Of a stretch of 64,000 bases of DNA, positions 26,450 through 35,494 are shown piece after piece. How positions within the stretch are numbered: position 1 is the stretch's first letter; each line of letters starts with the position of its first letter. The notes beneath the pieces were generated by a model, which saw only the letters and a list, made by a program, of their open reading frames with translations, searched no databases and was not told where the DNA came from. Origin of the DNA: Halomonas sp. TD01 (GTDB taxonomy: Bacteria > Pseudomonadota > Gammaproteobacteria > Pseudomonadales > Halomonadaceae); NCBI RefSeq assembly GCF_923868895.1, contig NZ_OV350343.1, positions 1,426,001-1,490,000 of the forward strand, read 5' to 3'. A program made the position numbers and the translations under genes.

Positions 26450-27376
26450 TTAATCAACATGGGTGATGGGCTGGCGGTCGGGGTCAATATGCCAGGGCAG
26501 GCCAAGGCGTGTGTTGCGCTCTAGCTCAGCAATGACCTGGGCGCCCAGTAATAAAATGATGGCGCCGACTTCCAGGCTGATCAGAACAATGACCAGCGTT
26601 GCAAGGGAACCGTAAACGGCGTTGACGAACGAGAGGTGGGTGAAATAATAAACCAGTAGCAGCCGCACGCCTTCCCATAACAGCGCCGCGACGAAACCGC
26701 CGATTATCGCTCGGCGTAACGCGATACGCACCACCGGTAGCACCTTATAGATAGCGCTGAACAATAAGAAAACCCCAGCAAAACTGAATAAGTTAAGTAC
26801 TGGTTCGGAAAACCCTGCAAACGGCAATTCTCGCTCAAAGAGCGCCATCATCAGTGTATTGAGCGAGCTAGCCAGAGTGACTACCAGTGTTAAGGCCAGC
26901 AGCCCCGCCCCTAGTACCAACATGAAAGCGTAAGGCAGCATCACCGAAACCCACACACTGCGCTTGATGTGGGGGCTTTCTGGCGCATGGAAAATAATCG
27001 CCAAGGCATCTTCGAGCATACGAAAGGCGAAGGAGCTGAAGAGTAGCAGGATGGGTAAGCTAAGAATGCCGATGACGTCGCGGGACTCCAGGAGGCCACG
27101 CACGGCGTCCATCAAAACCTCGGCATGGGCCGGTGCTAGGTGGCGTGCTTGTACGGCGAGAACGTTGAGCAAATGCTGTTGATCCACCACCTGCGTTAAC
27201 AGCACGACCAGCACCGCAAATAGCGGCACGATAGAGAGCAAAATGTTGTAACCCACGCCACCGGCCAGCAGGATGCCGCGGTTTTTCAGGAAATGACACA
27301 GTACACGCCAGGCGAATTGGGTCAGCCGAGGCAGCAAGAGCAAAACGGCATTAAGTACTGTGTGGTTGCGTCCCAT
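26450..27376 (-). CDS. YihY/BrkB family inner-membrane protein
   Basis: A 308-aa protein with about six membrane helices and YihY family features: an N-terminal amphipathic start (FAWRVLCHFLKNRGILLAGGVGYNILLSIVPLFAVLVVLL), YKVLPVVRIALRRAIIGGFVAALLWEGVRLLLVYYF, and a C-terminal SLEVGAIILLLGAQVIAELE. The family was once annotated as ribonuclease BN, wrongly; its function is still unclear, with proposals for virulence or transport. AAGGAGA precedes the start. It is monocistronic. Confidence 0.88.
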   Translation of the reverse strand: MGRNHTVLNAVLLLLPRLTQFAWRVLCHFLKNRGILLAGGVGYNILLSIVPLFAVLVVLLTQVVDQQHLLNVLAVQARHLAPAHAEVLMDAVRGLLESRDVIGILSLPILLLFSSFAFRMLEDALAIIFHAPESPHIKRSVWVSVMLPYAFMLVLGAGLLALTLVVTLASSLNTLMMALFERELPFAGFSEPVLNLFSFAGVFLLFSAIYKVLPVVRIALRRAIIGGFVAALLWEGVRLLLVYYFTHLSFVNAVYGSLATLVIVLISLEVGAIILLLGAQVIAELERNTRLGLPWHIDPDRQPITHVD

Positions 27377-27501
27377 CGCTTGCCATTCTCCTTGTACGCC
27401 AACGTTTTGCCCTGGCGGTTTGATTGTTCAGCGACAACAAGAGTCAGGGGATAGACTGACGCACAGACCAGCAAAATGATAGGCAATGATCGGATTGGCG
27501 T

Positions 27502-28023
27502 TTATTCCACACACAGCGACGGGGTGCCAGTCAGCTCACTGCGGCAGCGTTCTAGCGCCTGGGCGATGTAACGCCCCGCCATGCGTTCAGAAACCCCGAA
27601 GCGTCGGCCGATCTCGGCTTGTGTCAGCCCTTCCAGGCGGTGCCAGGTCAATGCCTGGAGAAGCCGTGGTGGCAACGATGCCATGGCTCGCCGTAGCTGG
27701 CGCTGACACAGGGCGCTTTCGGTTGCTGTTTCTGGGCAAGAGTAGGGACAGGCGAGGCAGAGACGAGGATCATCGAGTGGCTGGTGGTCAATGCGCGAGT
27801 GACAGCGGCGATGATGATCAATCATTAGGTTATTGGCGATGCGAAACAGGTAGGCGCGTGGCTCTTCAAGACTTTCGGTGGATGGCCGTTGGCTCAGGCG
27901 CAAAAACGCCTCCTGACAGAGGTCATCAGCGAGGGCAGGACAGCGTACCCGTTGCCGTAAATAGCCATTCAAATCACCGGCGTGCATTCGATAAAGACGG
28001 GTGATATCCAGATAGTCGGTCAT
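27502..28023 (-). CDS. ECF-type RNA polymerase sigma factor (FecI-like)
   Basis: This 173-aa protein has sigma region 2 (ADDLCQEAFLRLSQRPS, EPRAYLFRIANNLMIDHHRR) and region 4 (LPPRLLQALTWHRLEGLTQAEIGRRFGVSERMAGRYIAQAL), in the style of FecI iron-starvation sigma factors. FecI types are normally paired with a FecR anti-sigma and a TonB receptor; neither is in the window. The Cys-rich insert LCLACPYSCPET between the regions is unusual. It lies just downstream of the siderophore operon in the same orientation, so a link to iron uptake is plausible but not shown. Confidence 0.85.
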   Translation of the reverse strand: MTDYLDITRLYRMHAGDLNGYLRQRVRCPALADDLCQEAFLRLSQRPSTESLEEPRAYLFRIANNLMIDHHRRCHSRIDHQPLDDPRLCLACPYSCPETATESALCQRQLRRAMASLPPRLLQALTWHRLEGLTQAEIGRRFGVSERMAGRYIAQALERCRSELTGTPSLCVE

Positions 28024-28071
28024 GGGAAAACGATCATGGTGTCAGGGGCTCGAATGATGTTGGTTCTTGTA

Positions 28072-28094
28072 GGGCCCGCCCTTGCAGCGGGCCC
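28072..28094. terminator. Hairpin between the siderophore operon and the ECF sigma gene
   Basis: GGGCCCGC (28072-28079) and GCGGGCCC (28087-28094) form a perfect 8-bp GC stem around a 7-nt loop, 15 bp after the synthetase stop. No T-run follows on either strand, so it may only attenuate readthrough. Confidence 0.45.
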
Positions 28095-28108
28095 GGTGTC
28101 GTCGTGGC

Positions 28109-30556
28109 TCAGGTCAGTTCCAGCTGCTGGGTTGTCCTTGCGCATGCGATGGGCCGGAAGGCGGCAATGGGGTTGGCGAGGTTGCCGGCGAATTTCAGGT
28201 TTTTTGCTGGGTCGGCCAAATCAAGCATCTGTTGATGGTCGCTGAGCTGAAGCCTGTTTAAGCAGGAGAGGGTAAACGCTGGTGCGAAGAGATCGTGCTG
28301 GTCGAACTTATTAGCGAACTCAGGATGGTCCTGTTGGTAGTCAACGACGCAGCGTGCCACCCGCTCCCAGAAAGCGTCTTCCGTTATGTCGCCTTGTTCG
28401 ACCAGAATCCCCGCCATGAAGCGTAGGAAACAATCAAATACATCGGTGAAGATCGACAATACCTTGAGCGGCTCGGGCATATCGAGGCGGATTCGCGAAA
28501 TGGCCTCGGGCAGCTCCACCTCGGTGTTCATGATGGCGATCTCCTCGGCAATGTCTTTCATGATGGCGCGCACCGGAACTCCGTCTTTGAGCTGCAAAAT
28601 CAGGTTTTCTCCGTGAGGCATGAACACCAGATCATAGGCATAGAAGCAGTGCAGCAGCGGGCGCAGGTAAACCCTTAAGTAGCGGTCCAGCCAGCCGCTG
28701 GTGGAAAGCCCTGAAATAGAGATTAGCCGTGGCAGCAGCGCGCGTTGATGTGCATCGACATGTAGTAAGGCGGCCATGGTCATCAGCTGATGACCTTCGC
28801 GCTGGTAGCGCATGGGGCTCTCCCGCCAAAGGCAGGCCAGCATCTTCTTGTAGGCACTGCGGCTATCGAAGGCTGGCTCGATAGCGTCGCGGCGAAAGCC
28901 GATAGCGGCCTCCTCGCGGAGGATCGTGAAGCTCTGGGAACGAAGCTCAGGGTCGCCGTCGACCAATGCCTTGATCCAGTCGTTAATGGTCGGTGTGGCG
29001 CGCATGTAATTGGGCGAGAGACCACGCATAAAGCCCATGTTGAGAATCGACAGTGCGGTCTTCACATAGCGCCGATTTGGCTGGCTCACGTTGAACCAAG
29101 TACGGATCGACTGCTGGGCCTGATACTGATCGTGGCCGTAGCCTAGGCAGACGATGCGGTTCCGGGCTACCTCAGAGGCGAAAGTGATTGCTAGCTTGTG
29201 AAACCACTGCCATGGGTGAGCGGGCATCATCAGGTAGTCCGCGGGGTCGAGATGACGATCTTCCAATCGTTGGTGAAAGTCTTTCAATGTTGCTGTGCCG
29301 AGCTCCTCGCAAAGCAGTGCCTCGTAGTCTAGGCCTTCGATGGCACTGAAATGAGCGTCTTCGCGATGTACTGCGAGCCATACCAGGGTGATCGGTGCTG
29401 CGGCCTCCGGGGCAAAGGCGTGGTAATCAACGGCATCAAAGCCCATGCGGCCATTATTAGCCACAAAGACAGGATGGCCCTCCGTCATGGCCGCCTCCAG
29501 CGTCTGGAAGTCGGCATCGGCCAACCCATCGGCATCTGGGCGGTTGTCGTCGAGCTTGTAGGCGCTGCCGAACAGGGTGCTGGCAATCTCTTCCAGGTAA
29601 ACCGGCAGCATCTCATCGCTGATCCCCAGGGGCTGGCGGAATTCGAGGATGAAGTGCTGTGCGTCGATCTCGGCTGAGACCCCATCGACCCGCTTATCAA
29701 GGGAGTCGAGGTCGATCATCCAGTGATCCAGCGCCAGACAACGGGCGCGGAAGTGGTACTCGACCGCCGCGTTCGGGGCGGTCAGTCGGTAGTTGCCGTT
29801 GCCTTTGGTATCCACGTGCAGTGCCTCGGGGGCCAGCAGGCGCTCATGGGAGAACTCAGCAATCGCCTTGCGGGTCAGACAGCGGTTGGCCTGAGCCCAG
29901 TGGTCGGGGGTTAGGTGTGAAGTGACCCGTGTGGGGTCGGCGGCCAGTACCTGGGTGAGGCGCGGGTTTTCGCGGCTCACTGCCGAGGCGAACGCCTCGC
30001 GGTCGCAGAAGGCGAGGTGAGCGGTCTTCTCGGGCAGTTCCACTTCGCATTCGTACACAAAGCCTACTCGGCGGTTGAGCGGGTGGATCTTGCGGTTATT
30101 AACGTCCGGCTCCACCACGATGCGCCGTGTAGCGGGGTCCTCAAACATAAAGGCCAGGATAGTGGTAATCACTTGGACGCTGAAACCGGTCAGTGGCGTC
30201 TTGGCAGGAGCCACTAAGAAGTGCATGCCGCGGTCGCCCTCGGCCACATCATAGTGCTCACCGATAGGGTCGTGGCGCGGGTCGTAGCACTCCACCAGAA
30301 AGGCAGGTTGATCGTTGAATAGTCCTAGGTAGCCCTGTGCTTGATTGCTTTCCTGCAGGTCGCGGTAGAAGGCAAAAACGCGCTCAGCAGAGTGGCCCTG
30401 CATACCCCAGAAACTTGCTCGGGGTGCGGTAACCCAGTCATGTATCAGGAGCAGGTCCTCGGGCAGGTGCAGTGGGCGGAGGCTGAAGCAGCCTAGCCCT
30501 TGAGCGTGGCGGCTGTAGGTGATGCGCGTGGTTGGGGTCGGTTGGAAGAGATTCAT
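28109..30556 (-). CDS. Bifunctional siderophore protein: N-acyltransferase fused to NIS synthetase (IucA/IucC family)
   Basis: 815 aa, longer than an IucC/DesD-type synthetase (about 600). The first ~200 residues are a GNAT-like acyltransferase of the IucB/AlcB/DesC type (DWVTAPRASFWGMQGHS, MHFLVAPAKTPLTGFSVQVITTILAFMFEDPATRRIVVEPDVNNRKIHPLNRRVGF). From about residue 215 onward it is an NIS synthetase (NGRMGFDAVDYHAFAPE, MMPAHPWQW, MRGLSPNYMRATPTINDWI, VFMPHGENLILQLKDG). The fusion would acylate N-hydroxy-diamine and then condense the units with ATP. Fusions of this kind are known from bisucaberin-type clusters. The gene is 2 bp downstream of the MFS exporter gene. Confidence 0.9.
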   Translation of the reverse strand: MNLFQPTPTTRITYSRHAQGLGCFSLRPLHLPEDLLLIHDWVTAPRASFWGMQGHSAERVFAFYRDLQESNQAQGYLGLFNDQPAFLVECYDPRHDPIGEHYDVAEGDRGMHFLVAPAKTPLTGFSVQVITTILAFMFEDPATRRIVVEPDVNNRKIHPLNRRVGFVYECEVELPEKTAHLAFCDREAFASAVSRENPRLTQVLAADPTRVTSHLTPDHWAQANRCLTRKAIAEFSHERLLAPEALHVDTKGNGNYRLTAPNAAVEYHFRARCLALDHWMIDLDSLDKRVDGVSAEIDAQHFILEFRQPLGISDEMLPVYLEEIASTLFGSAYKLDDNRPDADGLADADFQTLEAAMTEGHPVFVANNGRMGFDAVDYHAFAPEAAAPITLVWLAVHREDAHFSAIEGLDYEALLCEELGTATLKDFHQRLEDRHLDPADYLMMPAHPWQWFHKLAITFASEVARNRIVCLGYGHDQYQAQQSIRTWFNVSQPNRRYVKTALSILNMGFMRGLSPNYMRATPTINDWIKALVDGDPELRSQSFTILREEAAIGFRRDAIEPAFDSRSAYKKMLACLWRESPMRYQREGHQLMTMAALLHVDAHQRALLPRLISISGLSTSGWLDRYLRVYLRPLLHCFYAYDLVFMPHGENLILQLKDGVPVRAIMKDIAEEIAIMNTEVELPEAISRIRLDMPEPLKVLSIFTDVFDCFLRFMAGILVEQGDITEDAFWERVARCVVDYQQDHPEFANKFDQHDLFAPAFTLSCLNRLQLSDHQQMLDLADPAKNLKFAGNLANPIAAFRPIACARTTQQLELT

Positions 30557-30558
30557 GG

Positions 30559-31734
30559 TTAGGTCCTTGCAGAAACGGGATCAGTTGGCTGCGCTTGCTT
30601 GTTCGCCGGTGATCCGGCCAGCAGCAGACGATAGGCGAGGGCGCAGAGAGCGAAACCTAACGCCGCGACGAAAAAGGGGCTGGCCAGGCCCTGGGTGTCG
30701 ACTAAGCGACCAGCGCCCCAGGAGGCGATGAGCACGCCGAGCCCCTGGAAGATATGGATTTTGCTGAAGTCGCTGGCGTAGCGTTTTGGTGTGCTGAGCT
30801 GGAAGAGACGTACTTCCAGGCGCACAGAGACGCGAAACAGTGCCCAGCCGAGTAGCAGCCGACCCGTTAGGATGGCGATAACCTCGCCACTGGCTTGGAG
30901 CAGCAGGCCCGTGAGGCCGATTGCCAGTGGGATAACGATGGCCGCACCGCTTGGGCGTCGGCCCAACAAGTCGAAAGCCAGCAGCGCTACGGCGACACCG
31001 CCGGGAATCGCGAAGACCGCGCCAGCCAGCGTCGCACTCGGTTGGCCCGAGGCTAGCGCCCAGTACTGGGCGAAAAAGGGTCGTGCCAGATAGGCGCTGA
31101 AGGTGAACAGCAGCATCACCACACCCAAGCGCAGAATAGCGCCGTTGGCGCTCGGGGAGGTTGGAGTGGCGGGCGCCGCGTGGGGGACTTGTCCGCGGCT
31201 GAGCAACAGCAGGCAAACCGCCACCTGGAGAATATCGCTCACCGCCATCAGCTGGAACACGCGGGCCGGCTGCCAGAGCTCCAGTACCAAGCCACCGACG
31301 ATGGCACCGAGAATGCCGCCAGCATGTACCACCACTGACAGCATGCCGATTAGGGTGGCGTGGCGGTCCTGGGGTTCAAAGTGCATGAGGTACGGGTAGA
31401 CCAGCAGGTAACTAGCCTTTGCCACCAGCATGGCCAGCGACAGCCCCCAGAAAAGCGGCAGTGAAGTGACCAGCGCGCAGGACAGACTCAGGCCGCCGGC
31501 GACGAGTTGGGTGCCCACCAGCAGCTGCAGAGTGCCGAACCGTCGGGCCAGCAACGCCCAGATGGGCAGTGCCAGCATCACCACCAGGCAGCTCATGGCC
31601 AGGTAGCCGCCGACGTGGGCGGGGTCGGTCACACCGAATCTATCGGCAAAAAACTGCGGGTAGAAGGGCAGTAGCATGGAATCGCTGACCACCGCCACGG
31701 CGGTGACACTTACCAGCCAGGGCGTCGGTCTCAT
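30559..31734 (-). CDS. MFS transporter, probable siderophore exporter
   Basis: A 391-aa, 12-helix MFS protein that lies inside the siderophore operon and overlaps the N-hydroxylase gene by 4 bp (ATGA). MFS signature-like loops are visible (ALLARRFGTLQLLVG after TM2). Position in the biosynthetic operon argues for export of the finished siderophore; uptake of the ferric form would need a TonB receptor, which is absent here. Substrate is inferred. Confidence 0.85.
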   Translation of the reverse strand: MRPTPWLVSVTAVAVVSDSMLLPFYPQFFADRFGVTDPAHVGGYLAMSCLVVMLALPIWALLARRFGTLQLLVGTQLVAGGLSLSCALVTSLPLFWGLSLAMLVAKASYLLVYPYLMHFEPQDRHATLIGMLSVVVHAGGILGAIVGGLVLELWQPARVFQLMAVSDILQVAVCLLLLSRGQVPHAAPATPTSPSANGAILRLGVVMLLFTFSAYLARPFFAQYWALASGQPSATLAGAVFAIPGGVAVALLAFDLLGRRPSGAAIVIPLAIGLTGLLLQASGEVIAILTGRLLLGWALFRVSVRLEVRLFQLSTPKRYASDFSKIHIFQGLGVLIASWGAGRLVDTQGLASPFFVAALGFALCALAYRLLLAGSPANKQAQPTDPVSART

Positions 31735-33059
31735 GCAGGCTCCGCGTCCATCGGTTCAAAGACGGCCTCGCTCGGAGCGCCGAAGTGCTGGTAGGCGATG
31801 CGCTTCTCGATGGGGTAGACCTCTCTACCGGTCAAGGCGCGGATGATGCAGGCATTGCGATAGGGTCCCATGCCCAAATCTGGAGCCACCAGGCTGTGGG
31901 TGTGCAGTTCGGCGTTCTGCACGAAGAGCTCGCCGCGCCCGCCGTCGATGTCATAGAAGCGGCCTACGGCATAGCGTCCGGCGGTGTCGAAGGCGATGCG
32001 CGAGGTGATAGGCGCTAAGAAGTCTGGCATATGGTAGCGGTATCCGGTGGCCATGATCAGCGCTGGAGTGCGGTGACGGTAGTGGCGCTGCTGCTCGGTG
32101 TGCCACAGGGTCAGGTCGTACTCGCTGCGCTCGGCATCATAGCGGCAGGTTTCCAGATTGGTGTTGGTGAGCAGGTCGGAACGGACCTTGCCGCCCAGCT
32201 CCTTGGTGTAGCGCAGGTCGTAAATCGCATCAATCAGCTCCAGGTTGATGCCCTTGTAGAGACTCTTCTGACGCTGCATTAACCCGTTGCGAGTGGCTTC
32301 GGGCAGGGAGTGGAAGTAATCGATGTAGTCCGGCGAAGTCATCTCCAGGGTCAGCTTGCCGTACTCCAGTGGGAAGAAGCGTGGTGAGCGGGTGATCCAG
32401 TCGAGGCGATAGCCGAAGCGGTCGATGTCAGCGAGCAAATCATGGTAGATCTCGGCGGCACTCTGGCCGCTGCCAATCAGGGTGATAGCCTCCTGGCGCT
32501 GCAGCTCGGCCTTGTGCTGCAAATACTCGCTGGAGTGCAGCGGGCGTGGGTCTACTTCTCGGCAGCCCTCCGGCAGATAGGGGCTAGTACCGGTGCCAAG
32601 CACCAGTCGCCGTGCCAGATGGATCTGCGCCTCGCCGCTATGGGTGTCGCGGCAGCTCACCCGGTAGACCCCTGCGGTCTCGTCGTGATCGATGCGAGTC
32701 ACTTCGGTGCTGAAGCGGATGCTGTCTAGTTGGGCGGCTGCCCACTGGCAGTAGTGGTTGTACTCCTTGCGCAGCAGGAAGACGTTCTCGCGGATATAGA
32801 AGTTGTAGAGCTTGCCCTGTTGTTTCAGGTAGTTGAGAACGCTGAAGCGACTAGTGGGGTCGGCCATGGTGACCAGATCTGACATGAAAGGCGTCTGCAG
32901 AGTGGCATCTTCAAGCAGCATTCCGGGGTGCCAATCGAAGCAGTCACTGCGTTCGAGGAAGAGGCCATCAAGTTCATCAATTGGGTCGGTGAGGCAGGCT
33001 AGGCCAAGGTTGAAGGGGCCAAGGCCAATGGCGATAAAGTCGTGGACAGTCTGTGTCAT
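31731..33059 (-). CDS. Lysine/ornithine/diamine N-monooxygenase (siderophore hydroxylase)
   Basis: A 442-aa flavoprotein of the IucD/PvdA/AlcA/DesB family. The FAD site GLGPFNLGLACL is near residue 12. An NADPH-type GSGQSAAEIYHDLL is at about 200-213, and the ATGYRYHMP motif is near the C-terminus. It N-hydroxylates the diamine produced by the neighbouring decarboxylase, making the hydroxylamine that becomes a hydroxamate iron ligand. The gene lies 18 bp after the decarboxylase. Confidence 0.93.
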   Translation of the reverse strand: MTQTVHDFIAIGLGPFNLGLACLTDPIDELDGLFLERSDCFDWHPGMLLEDATLQTPFMSDLVTMADPTSRFSVLNYLKQQGKLYNFYIRENVFLLRKEYNHYCQWAAAQLDSIRFSTEVTRIDHDETAGVYRVSCRDTHSGEAQIHLARRLVLGTGTSPYLPEGCREVDPRPLHSSEYLQHKAELQRQEAITLIGSGQSAAEIYHDLLADIDRFGYRLDWITRSPRFFPLEYGKLTLEMTSPDYIDYFHSLPEATRNGLMQRQKSLYKGINLELIDAIYDLRYTKELGGKVRSDLLTNTNLETCRYDAERSEYDLTLWHTEQQRHYRHRTPALIMATGYRYHMPDFLAPITSRIAFDTAGRYAVGRFYDIDGGRGELFVQNAELHTHSLVAPDLGMGPYRNACIIRALTGREVYPIEKRIAYQHFGAPSEAVFEPMDAEPA

Positions 33060-33077
33060 GGTCGGATCTCGCTGGAA

Positions 33078-34655
33078 TCAGGAAGCAACTGCGCGGGTTG
33101 GCGTCTGGGCATCGCACCATGCTTGGCCGTGGTGAGAGATGCGCTCGATGATGGCCACCAGATCTTTCAGGCTGGTATCTGGGTTGAGTAGAGTGAACTT
33201 GAGGTAAAGCCGCCCTCCAACGCGAGTGGCGGCAATTACCGCTTCGCCGTTGCGGGACAGTGTCGAGCGCACGTGGGTGTTGAGCTCGTCTAGCTCTGTT
33301 TCGTGTAGTTCTGGTTCATGTCGTTCTGCTTCCTGCAGGCTAGCTGGGCGGTAACGGAACACCACGGTGCTCATGGGAGGATCGAGCAGCACCTCGAAGT
33401 CTGGGTGGCGGACTAGCTCGTCGTGGACTTCGCTGGCCAAATCGATGACCCGCTCGAACATCTCACCCAGCGCATCGGCGCCCATGATACGCAGGGTCAG
33501 CCATGGCTTGAGGGCGTCAAAGCGCTTGGTCGTCTGCAGGCTCTTGTTGACCTGGTCGGGGGTGCCGGCCTCGGCTTGGCACCGTGGGTTGAGATAGTCA
33601 GCGTGATAGGTGACGTGACGCAGGTCGCTGCGGCGCCGAACCAGGAAAGCGCTGCAGCTCACTGGTTGAAAGAAGGTTTTGTGATAGTCGATGGTGACTG
33701 AGTCGGCGTGCTCGATGCCCGCCAGGCGGTAACGGTAGCGTTGCGAGCACAGCAACCCACCGCCGTAAGCGGCATCCACGTGCAGCCAGATACCATGCTC
33801 CCGGCAAAGTGCGGCGATCTCCTCGAGAGGGTCGATGCTGCCGAAGTCGGTGGTGCCAGCAGTGGCGACCACAGCGATGGGAATCAGGTTCATCGCCACG
33901 CACTCTTCTAGGCGCGTCTTGAGGGACTCGGGGCTCATACGGTAGTGGTCGTCGCAAGCCACCGGCATCACCGCCTGATAGCCAAGCCCGAGGATCGCCG
34001 CTGATTTCTGCAAGCTAAAGTGACTGACCTCCGAGCCGAGAATGCGCAGCCGCCGAAAGTCTGCCGACAGGCCCTCATGCTTATTGCCGCCGTGCCCCTC
34101 AAGAGACGCTCCGTAATGGTCTCGGGCAATCATCAACGCCATCAGGTTCGATTGGGTACCACCACTGGTGAAGACGCCATCGGCGTCCTGGCCCAGGCCG
34201 ATGCGGGCAGCTGTCCAGTCGATGAGCGACTGCTCGACGAAGGTGCCTCCGGCGCTCTGATCCCAGGTGTCCAGGGACGAGTTGATTGGTGAGAGAATCG
34301 CCTCGGCGAGGATGCCTGGTAGCACAACGGGGCAGTTGAGGTGTGCCACGTAGCGAGGGTGGTGGAAGTAAACGGCATCATCCAAGTAGAGCCGTGACAA
34401 CTCTTGGAGAGCAGGCTCCAGGCTGCCAAGCGGGGCGTCAAGATCGATGGCTTGGAACAATCCGCGCAGCTCTTCTGGGCGAGCGCCGGTGAAGGGGCGG
34501 TCTACTTGAGCTACCTTGCGCCTTACTAAGTCGATGCAACGGGTGGCCTGTTGCCAATAGGCCTCTGAATGGCGGGCATTGAACAGCTGGTTCGTTGCCA
34601 GTGGGGCGAATGTACTGCTGAGGGGCTTGCTCTCGTCTAGAACCTTTGTCGTCAT
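33078..34655 (-). CDS. PLP-dependent decarboxylase for siderophore diamine
   Basis: A 525-aa group II decarboxylase (glutamate/DABA/aromatic amino acid decarboxylase fold). The PLP lysine lies in SVTIDYHKTFFQPV. HVDAAYGGGLL carries the Asp contacting the pyridine nitrogen, and TSGGTQSNLMALMIARDHYG binds phosphate. It is the first gene of the operon, as DesA/BibA is in desferrioxamine/bisucaberin clusters, suggesting lysine to cadaverine (or ornithine to putrescine). The residue string HEPELHETELDELN suggests a small internal duplication. The promoter region holds a strong Fur box. Confidence 0.9.
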   Translation of the reverse strand: MTTKVLDESKPLSSTFAPLATNQLFNARHSEAYWQQATRCIDLVRRKVAQVDRPFTGARPEELRGLFQAIDLDAPLGSLEPALQELSRLYLDDAVYFHHPRYVAHLNCPVVLPGILAEAILSPINSSLDTWDQSAGGTFVEQSLIDWTAARIGLGQDADGVFTSGGTQSNLMALMIARDHYGASLEGHGGNKHEGLSADFRRLRILGSEVSHFSLQKSAAILGLGYQAVMPVACDDHYRMSPESLKTRLEECVAMNLIPIAVVATAGTTDFGSIDPLEEIAALCREHGIWLHVDAAYGGGLLCSQRYRYRLAGIEHADSVTIDYHKTFFQPVSCSAFLVRRRSDLRHVTYHADYLNPRCQAEAGTPDQVNKSLQTTKRFDALKPWLTLRIMGADALGEMFERVIDLASEVHDELVRHPDFEVLLDPPMSTVVFRYRPASLQEAERHEPELHETELDELNTHVRSTLSRNGEAVIAATRVGGRLYLKFTLLNPDTSLKDLVAIIERISHHGQAWCDAQTPTRAVAS

Positions 34656-34757
34656 GGTGTCATCTCGTTTATCCGTTGTGCTGCAAGGCAGCAGGTCTGC
34701 CGATAGCTATGCGTCTCTTGCCATGGCGCCGAGTGGGAGCAACGCCAGTGAATTTAA

Positions 34758-34776
34758 TGAAATGATAATCATTATA
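34758..34776 (-). promoter_or_regulatory. Fur box of the siderophore operon
   Basis: AATGATAATCATTAT (34761-34775) is identical to positions 4-18 of the 19-bp Fur consensus GATAATGATAATCATTATC; the four outer bases differ (15 of 19). It lies about 105 bp upstream of the decarboxylase start, the only nearby gene it can serve. It predicts repression of the four-gene operon when iron is sufficient. Confidence 0.9.
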
Positions 34777-35019
34777 TTTTACTCATGACAAACGACGTAA
34801 CGGCAGCCGCTTTCTGAACCGGCAAAGGCAATTTTTTTGTTGGGGAGGCAGACAACAGCGTCTAGCTGGAAAAAGGAGGGCACATAAATTCCGCGATCTA
34901 TAGGCGGCAGAAGACGCTCACCTAACCTCGCGAGTAGGTGTTAATTGATAATTGCTAGAGAGAGGGAGGAAGCTGTAATACTGGCAGAACAGAGGTGAGT
35001 TAGCAGGGACGTAGCTAAT
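34777..35019. other. Non-coding spacer between convergent-facing transcripts
   Basis: No gene is seen in this stretch. A minor inverted repeat CACCTA/TAGGTG lies at 34919-34940. Otherwise nothing is recognised. Confidence 0.4.
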
Positions 35020-35042
35020 AAACGGCATTAGGCAAGCCGTTT
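35020..35042 (-). terminator. Weak terminator of the hpd-Rieske operon
   Basis: AAACGGC (35020-35026) and GCCGTTT (35036-35042) form a 7-bp stem with a 9-nt loop, 42 bp past the Rieske gene stop on the minus strand. It is followed by an AT-rich but not U-rich tail. Confidence 0.45.
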
Positions 35043-35083
35043 CATCAGTTAAGAAAATTAAAAGAGTCTAATTTAATGTCAGA

Positions 35084-35449
35084 TTAACCGATGCATACGT
35101 TTCCCTCTTGGTCTTCAAATACTGGTATTGCATCAAGTTTATCGAAGGCGCCGGTTAAGCAGTTGCCTGTTTTAATATCAAACGCTGCTCCGTGGGCACT
35201 GCATAGCAAACGGCTTCCATCTGACGAAATGATACTGTCCGACCGGTAGTTTAAAGGTAAATATTGGTGGGGGCAGGCATTAACGTAGCAATAAATAGCA
35301 CCCTCTATGCGCGTTGCAATGACAGGGAAAGATCCGTCGTTGTTAATGATTTCCAGGCAGTGTGATTTACCTTCTTGTATGACGTTAGAAGGACAAACAA
35401 TAGCCCCCTCTTGGGGGGCATTTGCATAATTACGCCAAGCGTCGTGCAC
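35084..35449 (-). CDS. Rieske-type [2Fe-2S] protein
   Basis: A 121-aa stand-alone Rieske ferredoxin. The two ligand motifs are complete: C59-P-H61 (NACPHQYLPL) and C83-S-A-H86 (LCSAHGAAF), followed by TGNCLTGAFDKLDAIPV. It starts at GTG behind AAGGA. It lies 45 bp after hpd on the same strand, so it is probably co-transcribed. Such proteins carry electrons to ring-hydroxylating or other oxygenases. Hpd itself needs no external reductant, so its partner is unknown; it may serve another aromatic oxygenase of the pathway. Confidence 0.85.
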   Translation of the reverse strand: MHDAWRNYANAPQEGAIVCPSNVIQEGKSHCLEIINNDGSFPVIATRIEGAIYCYVNACPHQYLPLNYRSDSIISSDGSRLLCSAHGAAFDIKTGNCLTGAFDKLDAIPVFEDQEGNVCIG

Positions 35450-35494
35450 AGGGTTTCCTTTTCAATATCGCTAATCTTGTTATTCAGCGTTTTA

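Noticed and set aside
29659..29925. Plus-strand frames opposite the siderophore synthetase
   Set aside because: They are Arg/Gly/Ser-rich shadows of a GC-rich gene with no independent support.
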